Positions 17,097-28,362 of a stretch of DNA of 64,000 nucleotides are shown piece by piece (position 1 is the first letter of the stretch; every line of letters starts with the position of its first letter). Made by a program: the position numbers and the translations under genes. Source of the DNA: Roseomonas sp. (GTDB taxonomy: Bacteria > Pseudomonadota > Alphaproteobacteria > Acetobacterales > Acetobacteraceae); NCBI GenBank assembly GCA_020249265.1, contig JADCGA010000016.1:1-64000 (forward strand). The letters run 5' to 3'. The notes beneath the pieces were generated by a model, which had not been told where the DNA came from, searched no databases, and saw only the letters and a list, made by a program, of their open reading frames with translations.

Positions 17097-19481
17097 TCAA
17101 GACACCAAAGCCTGGGCGCAGGCATCCAGAATGGCGGCTTCATCCAGCCCATATTCCCGGTAAAGGTCAGGAATATCGCCGGCCTGGCCGAAGCGGTCCA
17201 CGCCAAGCGGCACCACCTTTTGCCCGCGCACGGAACCAAGCCAGGCATGGGCCGCCGGGTGGCCATCCAGCACTGTCACCATGGCAGCGCCAGGGGCCAG
17301 CGGCGCCAGCAGGGTCTCAATCCAGCTTGGCGCCCCGAACCCAGCGCGCGCCTTGCGCCGTGCCGCGAGCCAATCCGTGTGCAGCTTGTCGGGGCTAGTG
17401 ATGGCCAAAAGCCCGGCTTCGGGGATGTCTTCCTTGATCGTCGCAAAGGCCGCCGCAGCTTCCGGCTCCAGCGCGCCCTGATAGGCCAGCGCAAAACCCG
17501 CCCCGGGTGCCGGCGGCACCACCCAATAGGCGCCGGCAATCACCGCTGCCGGGTCCAGAATGCGCTCAGGCTGCTCCAGCCCGCGTGTGGAAAGCCTAAG
17601 CCAGACCGCCGAGCCATCGGGCTTTTGCATGTGATGAAAGGCATGGCGCATCAGGATCGCCAATTCATCGGCATGGGCGGGTTCATAGGCAACCAGCCTA
17701 TCCTGCGCCATCCCAATCAAAGGCGTATTGACGCTTTGGTGCTGGCCGCCTTCTGGTGCCAAGGTCAGGCCCGAAGGCGTTGAAACCAAAAGAAACCGTG
17801 CATCCTGATAGCAGGCATAAATCAGCGCATCCAGGCCACGATTGACGAAGGGGTCATAAACCGTCCCCACCGGCAAAAGCCGCGCGCCGTAGAGCCTGTC
17901 GGCCAAGCCCAGCCCCGCCAGCAGCAGGAACAGATTTTGTTCCGCAATCCCCAATTCCACATGCTGCCCTTCCGGCGACATGCCCCAGCGCTGGGCCGAG
18001 GCCAGCTTGGCATCGCGGAACACGTCATTCTTCATGTGGCGGTCGAAAATCCCGCGCCGGTTCACCCAGGGGCCGAGATTGGTGGAAACCGTCACATCAG
18101 GGCTGGTCGTGACGATGCGCTTCGCAAGTTCAGCATTCTCCCCCTGCCCGCGGCCAATCTCGGCCAGGATTTCGCCAAAGGCAGCCTGGGTGGAGTGCTT
18201 GCGCCCCGCCGGTACGCGCGGCGTGGGGAAACGGTCCGGCACATGGATGACGGGCGATTGCAGGGCACGGCCCTGGGGGGATAGGGGCTTGGCGAAATCA
18301 ATGCTGGCCAGGAAGTCGCGCAATTCTTCCTCGGGCACCTCCAACCCTTCGAATTCATCCCATTCATGGCCGGGGCGGATGCGCATGGCGGCGCGGAAGC
18401 CTTCCATCTGCTCCTTCGTCATCAGCCCGGCGTGGTTGTCCTTATGCCCGGCAAAGGGCAGGCCCATGCCCTTGATGGTATAGGCAATGAAGCAAGTGGG
18501 CTGGTCGCCCGCCGCGTCCTGGGCGCGGAAGGCCTCGGTCAGGGTTTCAATGTCATGCCCGCCCAGATTGGTCATGAGCGCGGAAAGCTCATCATCCGAA
18601 AGCGGGTCAATGATGGCGCGAATGCCGGCAACGCGGCCAAGCTCGGCCAGGATCGCCGCACGCCACGCAGCACCACCCTGGAAGGTGAGTGCGGCGTAGA
18701 GGCTATTCGGGCAATCATCAATCCAGCGCCGCAATTGATCGCCATCTGGCCGCGCAAAGGCCGCTTCCAGCCTGCGGCCGTATTTGAGCGTGACGACATT
18801 CCAGCCCATATCGCGGAACAGGCCCTCGATCCGGCCAAAAAGCCTGTCCGGCACAACGGAATCGAGCGATTGGCGGTTGTAATCCACCACCCACCAGACA
18901 TTGCGGATATCGTGCTTCCAGCCTTCCAAAAGGGCTTCATAGATATTGCCCTCATCCAATTCCGCATCGCCCACCACGGCCACATGGCGGCCAGGCGGAA
19001 TACCCTCTGGCGCCATGCGGTGCAGATGAACGTAATCCTGCACGAGCGAGCCAAAAGACGCGAGCGCGACACCAAGCCCGACCGAACCGGTGGAAAAATC
19101 CACCTCAGAACCGTCCTTCACGCGCGACGGATAGGGTTGGATACCGCCGAATTGGCGCAGCGTTTCCAGCTTTTCCCGTTGCTGCCGCCCAAGCAGGTAA
19201 TTGATGGCGTGGAAAACCGGCCCCGCATGCGGCTTCACCGCCACGCGGTCGGCTGGTTTCAGAATGTCAAAGTAAAGCGCAGTCAGGATGGAAATGCAGG
19301 AAGCGCAAGACGCCTGATGCCCGCCCACCTTCAGCCCATCCCGATTGGGGCGGATATGATTGGCGTGATGGATCATCCAGGAGGAAAGCCAAAGCAGCTT
19401 CCTCTCTAGCGCATGCAGCATTTCCGTCCGCCGGGCGCTACCCGGCAAATGGCGGGCCTTGCCCTTGCCTTGCACTGTCAT
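17097..19481 (-). CDS. AceE/transketolase-like thiamine diphosphate enzyme
   Basis: The 794-residue protein has a transketolase-type TPP site: GDAELDEGN (171-179) followed by VVDYNRQSLD (about 198-207), which corresponds to GDGEMDEPE...NLQRLD of homodimeric pyruvate dehydrogenase E1. Middle and C-terminal transketolase regions follow (GIAEQNLFLLLAGLG, TPSGLTLAPEGGQHQS). It is about 90 residues shorter than typical AceE, and no E2/E3 genes are nearby, so the physiological 2-oxoacid or ketose substrate is open. Start ATG 19481 is chosen for the GGGGGG site just upstream; a TTG at 19499 is rejected. Confidence 0.8.
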   Translation of the reverse strand: MTVQGKGKARHLPGSARRTEMLHALERKLLWLSSWMIHHANHIRPNRDGLKVGGHQASCASCISILTALYFDILKPADRVAVKPHAGPVFHAINYLLGRQQREKLETLRQFGGIQPYPSRVKDGSEVDFSTGSVGLGVALASFGSLVQDYVHLHRMAPEGIPPGRHVAVVGDAELDEGNIYEALLEGWKHDIRNVWWVVDYNRQSLDSVVPDRLFGRIEGLFRDMGWNVVTLKYGRRLEAAFARPDGDQLRRWIDDCPNSLYAALTFQGGAAWRAAILAELGRVAGIRAIIDPLSDDELSALMTNLGGHDIETLTEAFRAQDAAGDQPTCFIAYTIKGMGLPFAGHKDNHAGLMTKEQMEGFRAAMRIRPGHEWDEFEGLEVPEEELRDFLASIDFAKPLSPQGRALQSPVIHVPDRFPTPRVPAGRKHSTQAAFGEILAEIGRGQGENAELAKRIVTTSPDVTVSTNLGPWVNRRGIFDRHMKNDVFRDAKLASAQRWGMSPEGQHVELGIAEQNLFLLLAGLGLADRLYGARLLPVGTVYDPFVNRGLDALIYACYQDARFLLVSTPSGLTLAPEGGQHQSVNTPLIGMAQDRLVAYEPAHADELAILMRHAFHHMQKPDGSAVWLRLSTRGLEQPERILDPAAVIAGAYWVVPPAPGAGFALAYQGALEPEAAAAFATIKEDIPEAGLLAITSPDKLHTDWLAARRKARAGFGAPSWIETLLAPLAPGAAMVTVLDGHPAAHAWLGSVRGQKVVPLGVDRFGQAGDIPDLYREYGLDEAAILDACAQALVS

Positions 19482-19546
19482 GATCCATCCCCCCGACAAG
19501 TTCGGCTGAATATGGCGGTTTGGTCCTGCCGGCGAAAGAGGGGATT

Positions 19547-20935
19547 TCAGGCCCGGATCAGCCGCTTCAGCCCGCCCGAGGCCGCGCGCTGGCCATCCCC
19601 GACATAGGCTTCGTGGTTGTTTTCGATGGAGGCCGGATCATAGAGGTAATTCACCATCAACCCGCAGGATTGGCGGAGACCATTCTCCGAGACGTCAGCC
19701 CGCCAATTCAGCCTTTCGACGCGCGCGCCATTGGAGAGGTGGAAATGCGCCACGGGGTCCAGCGCGCGCCCTGCCCTGCCCGCCGGTGCTTCCTTCAACA
19801 GGTATTGCGCGCCAAGCCGGATCAGCATGGGCCCCAAGGCGCGGGAGAGTGCCTCCTGCTTGAGCCAGGCGCGGTCCGCCAAAGCCCGAGCGCAATCCAG
19901 CGCCGCGCCGCCATTGGCGGCAGTCAGCACCGCCTCTTCCTCGGCCGTCAGCAGCGCGGTCTTATTGGCCAGGCTTTTGTCGAGCCAGGCGCGAAAGCCC
20001 GGCATGGGGGAAAGCGTGCAAAAGGTTTTCAGCTTCGGGAATTCGGCCGCGAGCAATTCCACCACGCGCTTGATCAGGAAATTGCCGAAGGAAATGCCAT
20101 CCAAGCCGCGCTGGCAGTTATTGATGGAATAAAACACGGCCGTATCCGCCTGGCCGGCATCCTGCAACGGCGCCTTTTCATCAAGCAGCTTTTGCACACT
20201 AGCCGCCATGCCGCGTTCAAGGGCGACTTCGACGAAGATCAGTGGCTCATCAGGCATGCGCGGGTGGAAAAACGCGTAGCAGCGCCGGTCTGAATCAAGC
20301 CGATTGCGCAAATCGCGCCAGGTGCGGATGCGATGCACTGCTTCATATTGCACCAGCTTTTCCAAAAGCGCGGCAGGCGATTTCCAGTCAATCGCGCGCA
20401 ATTCCAGAAAGCCAACATCGAACCAGGAAGCGAGCAAGCCCTTGAGGTCAGTCTCCAAAGCCTGCAAGGGCGGTTCATCATCCTTGAGGCGCAGCAATTC
20501 CGCGCGCATTTCGACCAGGAATTTCACCCCATCCGGAATGGCGGCAAAGGCCGTCAACAGCTTCAGGCGCGGCGGTTCCAAAGCGCGGCGCAGCCCCGCC
20601 AAGGCAATGGCGCGCAAAGCAGCGTCCGTTGCGGCGCTCAGTTTTTCAATGGCGTTGGTCACCGCAGCCGCGTTGGAATCAAAACTGGCCAAGGCGCGGA
20701 GGAAATCCAGCTTGCCGGCCTCATCCAAGCCACGATAGCGCATAGCAAGTGCTGCCGCGCGGTTGCGCGCGGAAACCTCGCCACCGCGTGCCTGGAGGCA
20801 TTCGCGGAATTCTTCAGCAAAATCATTGGGTACTTGCGGGCTGCGCTGCACCACACTGGCCAGATCGCGCCAGAAGGACGCCACGCGCTGCATGGCACGA
20901 TTCATCAAGCCGGCTTCAATGGCGATATCGGACAT
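19547..20935 (-). CDS. Malonyl-CoA decarboxylase
   Basis: The 462-residue protein matches the MCD family: an N-terminal helical domain followed by the acyltransferase-like catalytic domain with CYAFFHPRMPDEPLIFVEVAL-type sequence, FYSINNCQRGLDGISFGNFLIKRV, and LSPMPGFRAWLD. The C-terminus has LNWRADVSENGLRQSCGLMVNYLY and NHEAYV, including the conserved His/Ser region. It decarboxylates malonyl-CoA to acetyl-CoA, for malonate use or to limit malonyl-CoA. No malonate ligase or carrier is adjacent. ATG 20935 is preferred to GTG 20944. Confidence 0.92.
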   Translation of the reverse strand: MSDIAIEAGLMNRAMQRVASFWRDLASVVQRSPQVPNDFAEEFRECLQARGGEVSARNRAAALAMRYRGLDEAGKLDFLRALASFDSNAAAVTNAIEKLSAATDAALRAIALAGLRRALEPPRLKLLTAFAAIPDGVKFLVEMRAELLRLKDDEPPLQALETDLKGLLASWFDVGFLELRAIDWKSPAALLEKLVQYEAVHRIRTWRDLRNRLDSDRRCYAFFHPRMPDEPLIFVEVALERGMAASVQKLLDEKAPLQDAGQADTAVFYSINNCQRGLDGISFGNFLIKRVVELLAAEFPKLKTFCTLSPMPGFRAWLDKSLANKTALLTAEEEAVLTAANGGAALDCARALADRAWLKQEALSRALGPMLIRLGAQYLLKEAPAGRAGRALDPVAHFHLSNGARVERLNWRADVSENGLRQSCGLMVNYLYDPASIENNHEAYVGDGQRAASGGLKRLIRA

Positions 20936-21017
20936 GGTGTGCACCGAACCCCTTCTGGGGAAAGCCTATCGAAACATTTGTTAAAAAACAAAGGTTTTGT
21001 GGCGCGCTAGATGGGCT

Positions 21018-22448
21018 TCAGGAAGAAAGATCATGCCGCGCCTTGGCGATCAACGCCGGCAAATCCTCGGCGATCAAACCGGGTGGACCTGAAGCCGCAG
21101 CGGCGCCATGCAGCCAGACACCAGCGGCGGCGGCCTCGAAAGGCGCCATGCCTTGCGCCAGCAAGGCTGCGATGGCGCCGGCCAGGATATCGCCCGTGCC
21201 GGCGGTGGCGAGGCAGGGCGGCGCATTGTCATTGATGATCACGCGGCCATCCGGCGCGGCGATGATGCTATCCGGGCCTTTAAGCACGACAACCGCACCA
21301 AGCCGCGCCGCTGCAATGCGCGTGGCGCTGAGCCTATCCGCGCCCGGCGTGCCGAAAAGCCGGTCGAATTCGCCGGCATGGGGCGTGATCACCGCAGCGC
21401 CGCGCAGCAGGTCCGGCGCCTCGGCAGCGGCCATCAAGGCGCCGGCATCCGCCACCAGGATTTTGCCGGCCTCAATCAGGCTGCGGATGGCGGCGCGCGT
21501 TGCCTCATGCGGCAAAAGCCCAGGCCCGGCCAGCCAGACCTTGCGCCGCGCATCCGCCAAAAGCGCTTCCAGCGTTGCGTCGCTCACCAATTGGCCGGGC
21601 GCATCGGCGCGCAGCATCGCGGCCAGTTCCAGGTTTTCGGCATGCAGCGTGACCAACCCCGCGCCAAGCCGCCGCGCCGCCGCCGCTGCCAGCCGCGCGG
21701 CACCGGGCATGCTTGCCCCGGCCAGAATGGTCAGATGGCCGCGCGTGAATTTATGCGCGCTGACCCCAAGTGATGGGAGCGCCCAAAGCGAGGGGTGATT
21801 GCGCCAACACTGCGGCGCGATGCCTTCCAACACGGCCTCAGGCAGGCCGATATCGGCGAGCAAGGTCTTCCCGCAAAGCGCGCGGCCCGGCAGCAGCAAA
21901 TGCCCGGGCTTGAGGCGAAAGAAGCTGATGGTCAGCGCCGCTTGCGGGGCATGACCCAGCACCTGCCCGGTTGCGCCATCAAGCCCTGAGGGCACATCCA
22001 CCGCGACCAAGGGGGCGCGGTTCGCTTGCAGGATTTGGGTCACTTGCGGCGATAGCGGGCGTGTTAGCCCGGCGCCAAACAGCGCATCCACCACTAGCCC
22101 GGCCCGGGCGACCTCGATTTCAGAAAACGGGACCATCAGCCCATGCCAGCGCGCTGCCGCCGCCGCGGCGACCGTGCCAGGGCTGGGGGGAGCCAGCGCC
22201 GCAACCGCGACGGGCCAGCCCGCCTGTTCCAGATAGCGGGCGGCGACATAGCCATCCCCGCCATTATTGCCCGGACCCGCCAGCACCAGGGTGCGGCAGG
22301 GACGAAACCGGGCGCGGATGGCGCGTGCTACCGCCCGCCCCGCTGCTTCCATCAGGGTTTCGGTCGGCATGCCTGCCACAAGCGCCGCGGCATCAGCGCG
22401 CGCCATCTCAGCGGGGGTCAGCAATTCGGTCGGGTAAGGGCGCGGCAT
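21018..22448 (-). CDS. nnr: Bifunctional NAD(P)HX epimerase/dehydratase
   Basis: This metabolite-repair enzyme of about 476 residues has an N-terminal YjeF_N epimerase domain (LAGPGNNGGDGYVAARYL, VDALFGAGLTRPL, VDVPSGLDG) and a C-terminal ADP-dependent NAD(P)HX dehydratase domain (TPHAGEFDRLFG, VVLKGPDSIIA, AGTGDILAGAIAALLAQG). It repairs hydrated NADH and NADPH. The start at 22448 (MPRPYPTELLTPAEMARADAAA) fits the family better than ATG 22481. Confidence 0.93.
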   Translation of the reverse strand: MPRPYPTELLTPAEMARADAAALVAGMPTETLMEAAGRAVARAIRARFRPCRTLVLAGPGNNGGDGYVAARYLEQAGWPVAVAALAPPSPGTVAAAAAARWHGLMVPFSEIEVARAGLVVDALFGAGLTRPLSPQVTQILQANRAPLVAVDVPSGLDGATGQVLGHAPQAALTISFFRLKPGHLLLPGRALCGKTLLADIGLPEAVLEGIAPQCWRNHPSLWALPSLGVSAHKFTRGHLTILAGASMPGAARLAAAAARRLGAGLVTLHAENLELAAMLRADAPGQLVSDATLEALLADARRKVWLAGPGLLPHEATRAAIRSLIEAGKILVADAGALMAAAEAPDLLRGAAVITPHAGEFDRLFGTPGADRLSATRIAAARLGAVVVLKGPDSIIAAPDGRVIINDNAPPCLATAGTGDILAGAIAALLAQGMAPFEAAAAGVWLHGAAAASGPPGLIAEDLPALIAKARHDLSS

Positions 22449-22543
22449 GGATGGTCTATAGCCGATCTGCGCGCCGCCCATATGGGCTGGATCAAGTGGC
22501 GCCCCAAGCTGCTATAGAAGGGCTTCGAGAACAGGAGTCGTGC

Positions 22544-23185
22544 ATGGCCTTCGTGATCGCCATCGCCCAGCGTAAGGGCGGCGCCGGCAAATCCACCGTG
22601 GCGGCCAATCTGGCCACCGCGCTCGCAGAAGCTGGCCATCGCGTCGGGCTTTTGGACATAGACCCGCAGCGCAGCCTGGCGCGTTGGGACCAGCAGCGCG
22701 GCGTGAGCAAAAAGGCCCATACGCTGCATTTTGAGGCACCCACCGGCTGGCGCCTGGGCGCGACGCTGGAAAGGCTGAAGCGGGAACAGGATTTTGTGCT
22801 GCTGGATACCGCGCCGCATGATGACACGGATGCCAAGCTTGCCATTCGCGGCGCCGATCTGGTGCTGGTGCCCTTGCAGCCCTCGGCGGCTGATCTTTGG
22901 TCCATGGACGCCACACTTGATCTGGCCAAGCAGGAAAGGCGACCTTTCCGGCTGCTGCTGAACCGCGCGCCCGCTTCGGGCAGGCTGCGCGAAGATATCG
23001 AAGGCCAAATCCGCGACCGTAATTTGCCCATGCTGGATGCGGTACTTGGCAATCGCACCGCCTATGCCCAGGCTTTCATGGCCGGGCTTGGCGTAGTGGA
23101 AGCCGCGCCCCGCGGCCCCGCTGCGGCAGAAGTACGCAACCTTGCAGCGGCGCTGGAAGCGATCCGGAAAAAGGGTTTGAAATGA
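22544..23185 (+). CDS. Orphan ParA-family ATPase
   Basis: The 213-residue protein starts MAFVIAIAQR and has a deviant Walker A KGGAGKST (11-18) with the signature lysine of ParA/MinD proteins, a DIDPQ motif and LLDTAPHDD (Walker B region). It is short, like single-domain ParA proteins that position chromosomes, plasmids or large protein complexes. No parB or parS-like repeat is visible nearby. AGGAG lies upstream of the ATG. Its stop overlaps the next gene's ATG (ATGA), so it is in an operon with a membrane protein and an acetyltransferase. Confidence 0.85.
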   Translation: MAFVIAIAQRKGGAGKSTVAANLATALAEAGHRVGLLDIDPQRSLARWDQQRGVSKKAHTLHFEAPTGWRLGATLERLKREQDFVLLDTAPHDDTDAKLAIRGADLVLVPLQPSAADLWSMDATLDLAKQERRPFRLLLNRAPASGRLREDIEGQIRDRNLPMLDAVLGNRTAYAQAFMAGLGVVEAAPRGPAAAEVRNLAAALEAIRKKGLK

Positions 23186-23646
23186 TGAGTGATTTATTGC
23201 TGGCGCTGCATCTGCTGGGCGCGGTGCTTTGGGTGGGCGGCATGGGCTTCGCGCTTTTGGTGCTGCGCCCCGCCGCGCATGAGGTGCTCCAAGCGCCGGA
23301 GCGTCTGGCCCTGGCGCAGGCGGCCTTTAGGCGTTTCTTTCTGATTGTATGGCATGCCATGCCAATCGTGCTGCTGACCGGCTGGGCCTTGTTCTTCTTC
23401 TGGCATGGCGGCTTTGGCGGCGCGCGATGGAGCCTGCATCTGATGCATTTGCTGGGGCTAATTATGGCATTGGTCTTTCTTGCGCTATTCTTTGGCCCTT
23501 GGGGTGCCATGCGCCGGGCGATGGCGGCGGGCGACAAGCCCAATGCGGCGCGCGCGCTGGAGAGTATCAGAAAGCTGGTATTGGTGAATTTGATCATGGG
23601 GTTGGTCGTGGTGGCATTTTCCGGCGTTGGGCGCATCGCGGGATGA
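23182..23646 (+). CDS. Small integral membrane protein, CopD-like
   Basis: The 154-residue protein has four hydrophobic helices (about 4-26, 48-70, 80-105, 128-150). The N-terminal HLLGAVLWVGGMGFALLVLRP and later WHAMPIVLLTGW and LHLMHLLGLIMAL, with histidines inside the helices, resemble the CopD/DUF2269-type families, which may bind copper or haem. It overlaps the parA-like stop and the next gene's start, so all three are translationally coupled. Function is not known. Confidence 0.75.
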   Translation: MMSDLLLALHLLGAVLWVGGMGFALLVLRPAAHEVLQAPERLALAQAAFRRFFLIVWHAMPIVLLTGWALFFFWHGGFGGARWSLHLMHLLGLIMALVFLALFFGPWGAMRRAMAAGDKPNAARALESIRKLVLVNLIMGLVVVAFSGVGRIAG

Positions 23647-24080
23647 GCATTGCGCTGAAGGATGGCATCCAGATTGTTGAGGATGCCGCGCCGGAATTCG
23701 AAGCAGTCGCCGCCATCCAGCGCGGGCTGCACAACTTCAACCAGGAAACCGGCGGGCCTTATGACCGGGAGCCTGTGACGCTTCTGGTGCAGGATGCGGA
23801 TGGCAAGACGCTCGGCGGCTTACTCGGCCTGACCTTCTGGGGCTGGCTGTTCATTGATTGGCTTTACCTGGAACGCGGCATGCGCCGGCGCGGCATTGGT
23901 GAGGAATTGCTGCAACGCGCTGAGGCGATTGGCCGCGAACGCGGTTGCACCAATGCCTATACGGATACTTTCAGCTTCCAGGCGCCAGGCTTTTGGAAGC
24001 GCAATGGCTATGTGGAATTCGGCAAGCTGGAAGGCATGCCGGCTGGCCATGCGCGGGTGTGGTTGCGGAAGAAGTTGTAG
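23643..24080 (+). CDS. GNAT-family N-acetyltransferase
   Basis: The 145-residue protein has the acetyl-CoA-binding beta4-alpha3 segment IDWLYLERGMRRRGIGEELLQRAE (R/Q-x-x-G-x-G/A loop) and the C-terminal FWKRNGYVEFGKLEGMPAGH typical of GNAT enzymes. The substrate is unknown. Its ATG at 23643 overlaps the membrane-protein stop. It ends two bases before the convergent Bug receptor gene. Confidence 0.88.
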   Translation: MSIALKDGIQIVEDAAPEFEAVAAIQRGLHNFNQETGGPYDREPVTLLVQDADGKTLGGLLGLTFWGWLFIDWLYLERGMRRRGIGEELLQRAEAIGRERGCTNAYTDTFSFQAPGFWKRNGYVEFGKLEGMPAGHARVWLRKKL

Positions 24081-24082
24081 CT

Positions 24083-25051
24083 TTATTCCACTTTGATCCC
24101 GGCCTTCGCCACCACATCGGCCCACATCGCAATTTCTCGCTTCAGCACCGCATCGAATTCGGCCGGGCTTTGCCCGCCGGGTTCGGTGCCCAGTTCCAGG
24201 ATGCGTTGCGTCAGATCCGGCGCCGCAATGGCCGTTGCAAACGCTTCATATAATTGCGCCTGAATGGCGGGCGCCGTGCGCGCGGGCAGGAAGGCCGCCA
24301 CCCAGGTATCCGCTTCGAACCCCGGCACGGTTTCGGCAACACTCGGCACATCCGGAAAAGCGCGGTTGCGCGTGGGGGAAGTGACCGCGATGGGCCTGAT
24401 CTGCCCACCCCGTGCCAGCCCCGCCGAGGCGGTGAGCGAATCAAAGCCAAGCTGTACATTGCCCGCGGCCAAATCCTGCAAGGCAGGGCCAGAGCCGCGA
24501 TAGGGGATGAATTGGATATCAATCCCGGTGGTCAGGCGAAACAAGGTCGCGCCCAGATGCGGCCCGCCGCCGGGGGAACCCGCCGTGAAATTCAGCTTGC
24601 CCGGATTGGCCCGCGCATAAGTGAGCAATTCCGAGATATTGTGGATAGGTAGGCTTGGCGTGGCAGTGACCAGCAACGGCGTGCGCCCCAGCATGGTGAT
24701 GGGCAGGAAGGCGCTTGGAATGTCGAAGGGCGCCTTGTCCTTATGCGTCGTCGGCAGGATGGAATGCGCCGAGGCATTGATCAGCACCGTATAGCCATCC
24801 GGCGCCGCGCGGGCGACCTCACCCATACCAATAATGCCTGAAGCGCCGGCGCGGTTTTCAACCACAATCTGCCAGCCTTTTTGTTCGGCAATCTTGCGCG
24901 CAACCAAACGGCCCAGAATGTCACTCGGCCCACCTGGCGGGAAAGCGATGACGAAACGGATGGGCGCCGCGGGCCAAGCGCCTTGCGCTTTCAGGGTGGC
25001 AGGCGCGAAAAGCCCGGCTGCAAGCACCCCCCGACGAGATAAAAGCGGCAT
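24083..25051 (-). CDS. Bug/TctC-family periplasmic receptor (1)
   Basis: The 322-residue protein has an export leader with a possible twin arginine (LLSRRGVLAAGLFAPATLKAQG) and the Bug fold start WPAAPIRFVIAFPPGGPSDILGRL. Conserved family positions VVENRAGASG and APDGYT line the ligand site; D in the PSDI loop usually contacts a carboxylate. These proteins serve tripartite tricarboxylate transporters (with TctA/TctB) for citrate-like acids, nicotinate, glutamate and others. No TctA/B gene is adjacent, so partners would have to act in trans. Confidence 0.92.
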   Translation of the reverse strand: MPLLSRRGVLAAGLFAPATLKAQGAWPAAPIRFVIAFPPGGPSDILGRLVARKIAEQKGWQIVVENRAGASGIIGMGEVARAAPDGYTVLINASAHSILPTTHKDKAPFDIPSAFLPITMLGRTPLLVTATPSLPIHNISELLTYARANPGKLNFTAGSPGGGPHLGATLFRLTTGIDIQFIPYRGSGPALQDLAAGNVQLGFDSLTASAGLARGGQIRPIAVTSPTRNRAFPDVPSVAETVPGFEADTWVAAFLPARTAPAIQAQLYEAFATAIAAPDLTQRILELGTEPGGQSPAEFDAVLKREIAMWADVVAKAGIKVE

Positions 25052-25460
25052 GGCCGATCCCCCTCACCTTCACAAAGAAATAGCGTGACCCAGTTTCCCG
25101 GATCACGCCATAGCCCTACTTGCAGAAGGTGCCGCCGCGGGGTGAGTGAATTTATTTGCCGGTGCCTGGCATCTCATCCCCGCAGAACGGGCGTGATGCG
25201 GTGCGATTCTTCGCCTGATAACGCTGCCGGGCGCGTATTGCGAGGCGCGGCGCTTGGACGGGAGCTTGGCTTTTTCTTGCTGGTTCCGACCAGGGCGGAG
25301 AGCGCGCGGCCGTAATTTAGAGCGCGATCCAGACTGAAAAGCTAAATGGTGTTGTTCAGCGAGCCTGATCGGCCCACGTAATGGTTCGCGCGCCACCGGG
25401 TCTCGCCACCACGCCTTAGGACATGCAACTGCTGAACGGGCTGCTGGCAGCACTCAGGGG
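25052..25460. other. Gene-free stretch of about 400 bases
   Basis: I find no coding frame with recognisable family signal, no RNA gene and no convincing hairpin. The overlapping open frames have Arg/Pro/Ala-rich translations typical of non-coding strands in GC-rich DNA. It may hold the promoter of the Bug receptor and remnants of decayed sequence next to the GFA-family gene. Confidence 0.5.
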
Positions 25461-25847
25461 CTAAGCGATATCCGTTTCCACATGCCACCATTTCGGCCTT
25501 GTGCTGCGAAAGGAATGCGCCGTCGGGCGGAGGGCCGCCGCCGGCTTGTCGAATACACCAAGGAGCAAGCCCACCACCGGCTTGTCGTCGATAGCACCGA
25601 GAGAGGTGCCGCAGGTCTTGCAGAAGGCGCGGCTTGAATAGGGCGACGAACGATATGTGGCGGGCTTTCCGGCCTTGCCTGTCCAGGTGACCGCATCGCG
25701 CGGAAATTCGACCCAGGCGAGTGTAAGGCCGCCGGTATGGCGCTGGCACATGCGACACGAACAGGTGTGCGGCCTGGCGGCGGGCGCCTTGGCTTCGAAG
25801 CGGATCGCACCGCACAGGCAGCCGCCGCTATAGGTCTTCACTGACAT
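25461..25847 (-). CDS. GFA-family (glutathione-dependent formaldehyde-activating-like/CENP-V) protein
   Basis: The 128-residue protein carries the GFA zinc ligands: GGCLCG (C10, C12), CSCRMC (C29, C31, C34) and FCKTCG (C76, C79). These seven cysteines bind two zinc ions in the family. The formaldehyde-glutathione activity proposed for Gfa is not established for most members, so the role is open. It is an isolated gene flanked by a gene-free region on one side and icd on the other. Confidence 0.9.
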   Translation of the reverse strand: MSVKTYSGGCLCGAIRFEAKAPAARPHTCSCRMCQRHTGGLTLAWVEFPRDAVTWTGKAGKPATYRSSPYSSRAFCKTCGTSLGAIDDKPVVGLLLGVFDKPAAALRPTAHSFRSTRPKWWHVETDIA

Positions 25848-25986
25848 TTCCCAGACGAACCTTCCTAACAGCCAAAACGCTCACGATCTGCCCGCTTTCG
25901 AGTCAATCAGCAGACGCATGCCATAGCTTTCTTTTGCCTTCGCCGCGTCCGCCGCCCGCAATCCAGTTCGATCAACCCATTTAAGG

Positions 25987-28221
<2,235 letters not shown>

Positions 28222-28362
28222 TCAACCTTCCATAGCCTGGGCCGTTCGGGCCGCTTTGCGTGTTTTGGCAATCTGGACGGGTTTGTCGCACCGGGGGGGG
28301 AGAAGGGCAAGTGGGTGGCGGGGCCAGAGAGGCCTTCCACCAGCGGTTATATTGCGCCCTTT

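Noticed and set aside
25085-25453. Open frames on both strands in the gap upstream of the GFA gene
   Set aside because: Translations are Arg/Pro/Ala-rich without conserved motifs, ribosome sites or coherent length.
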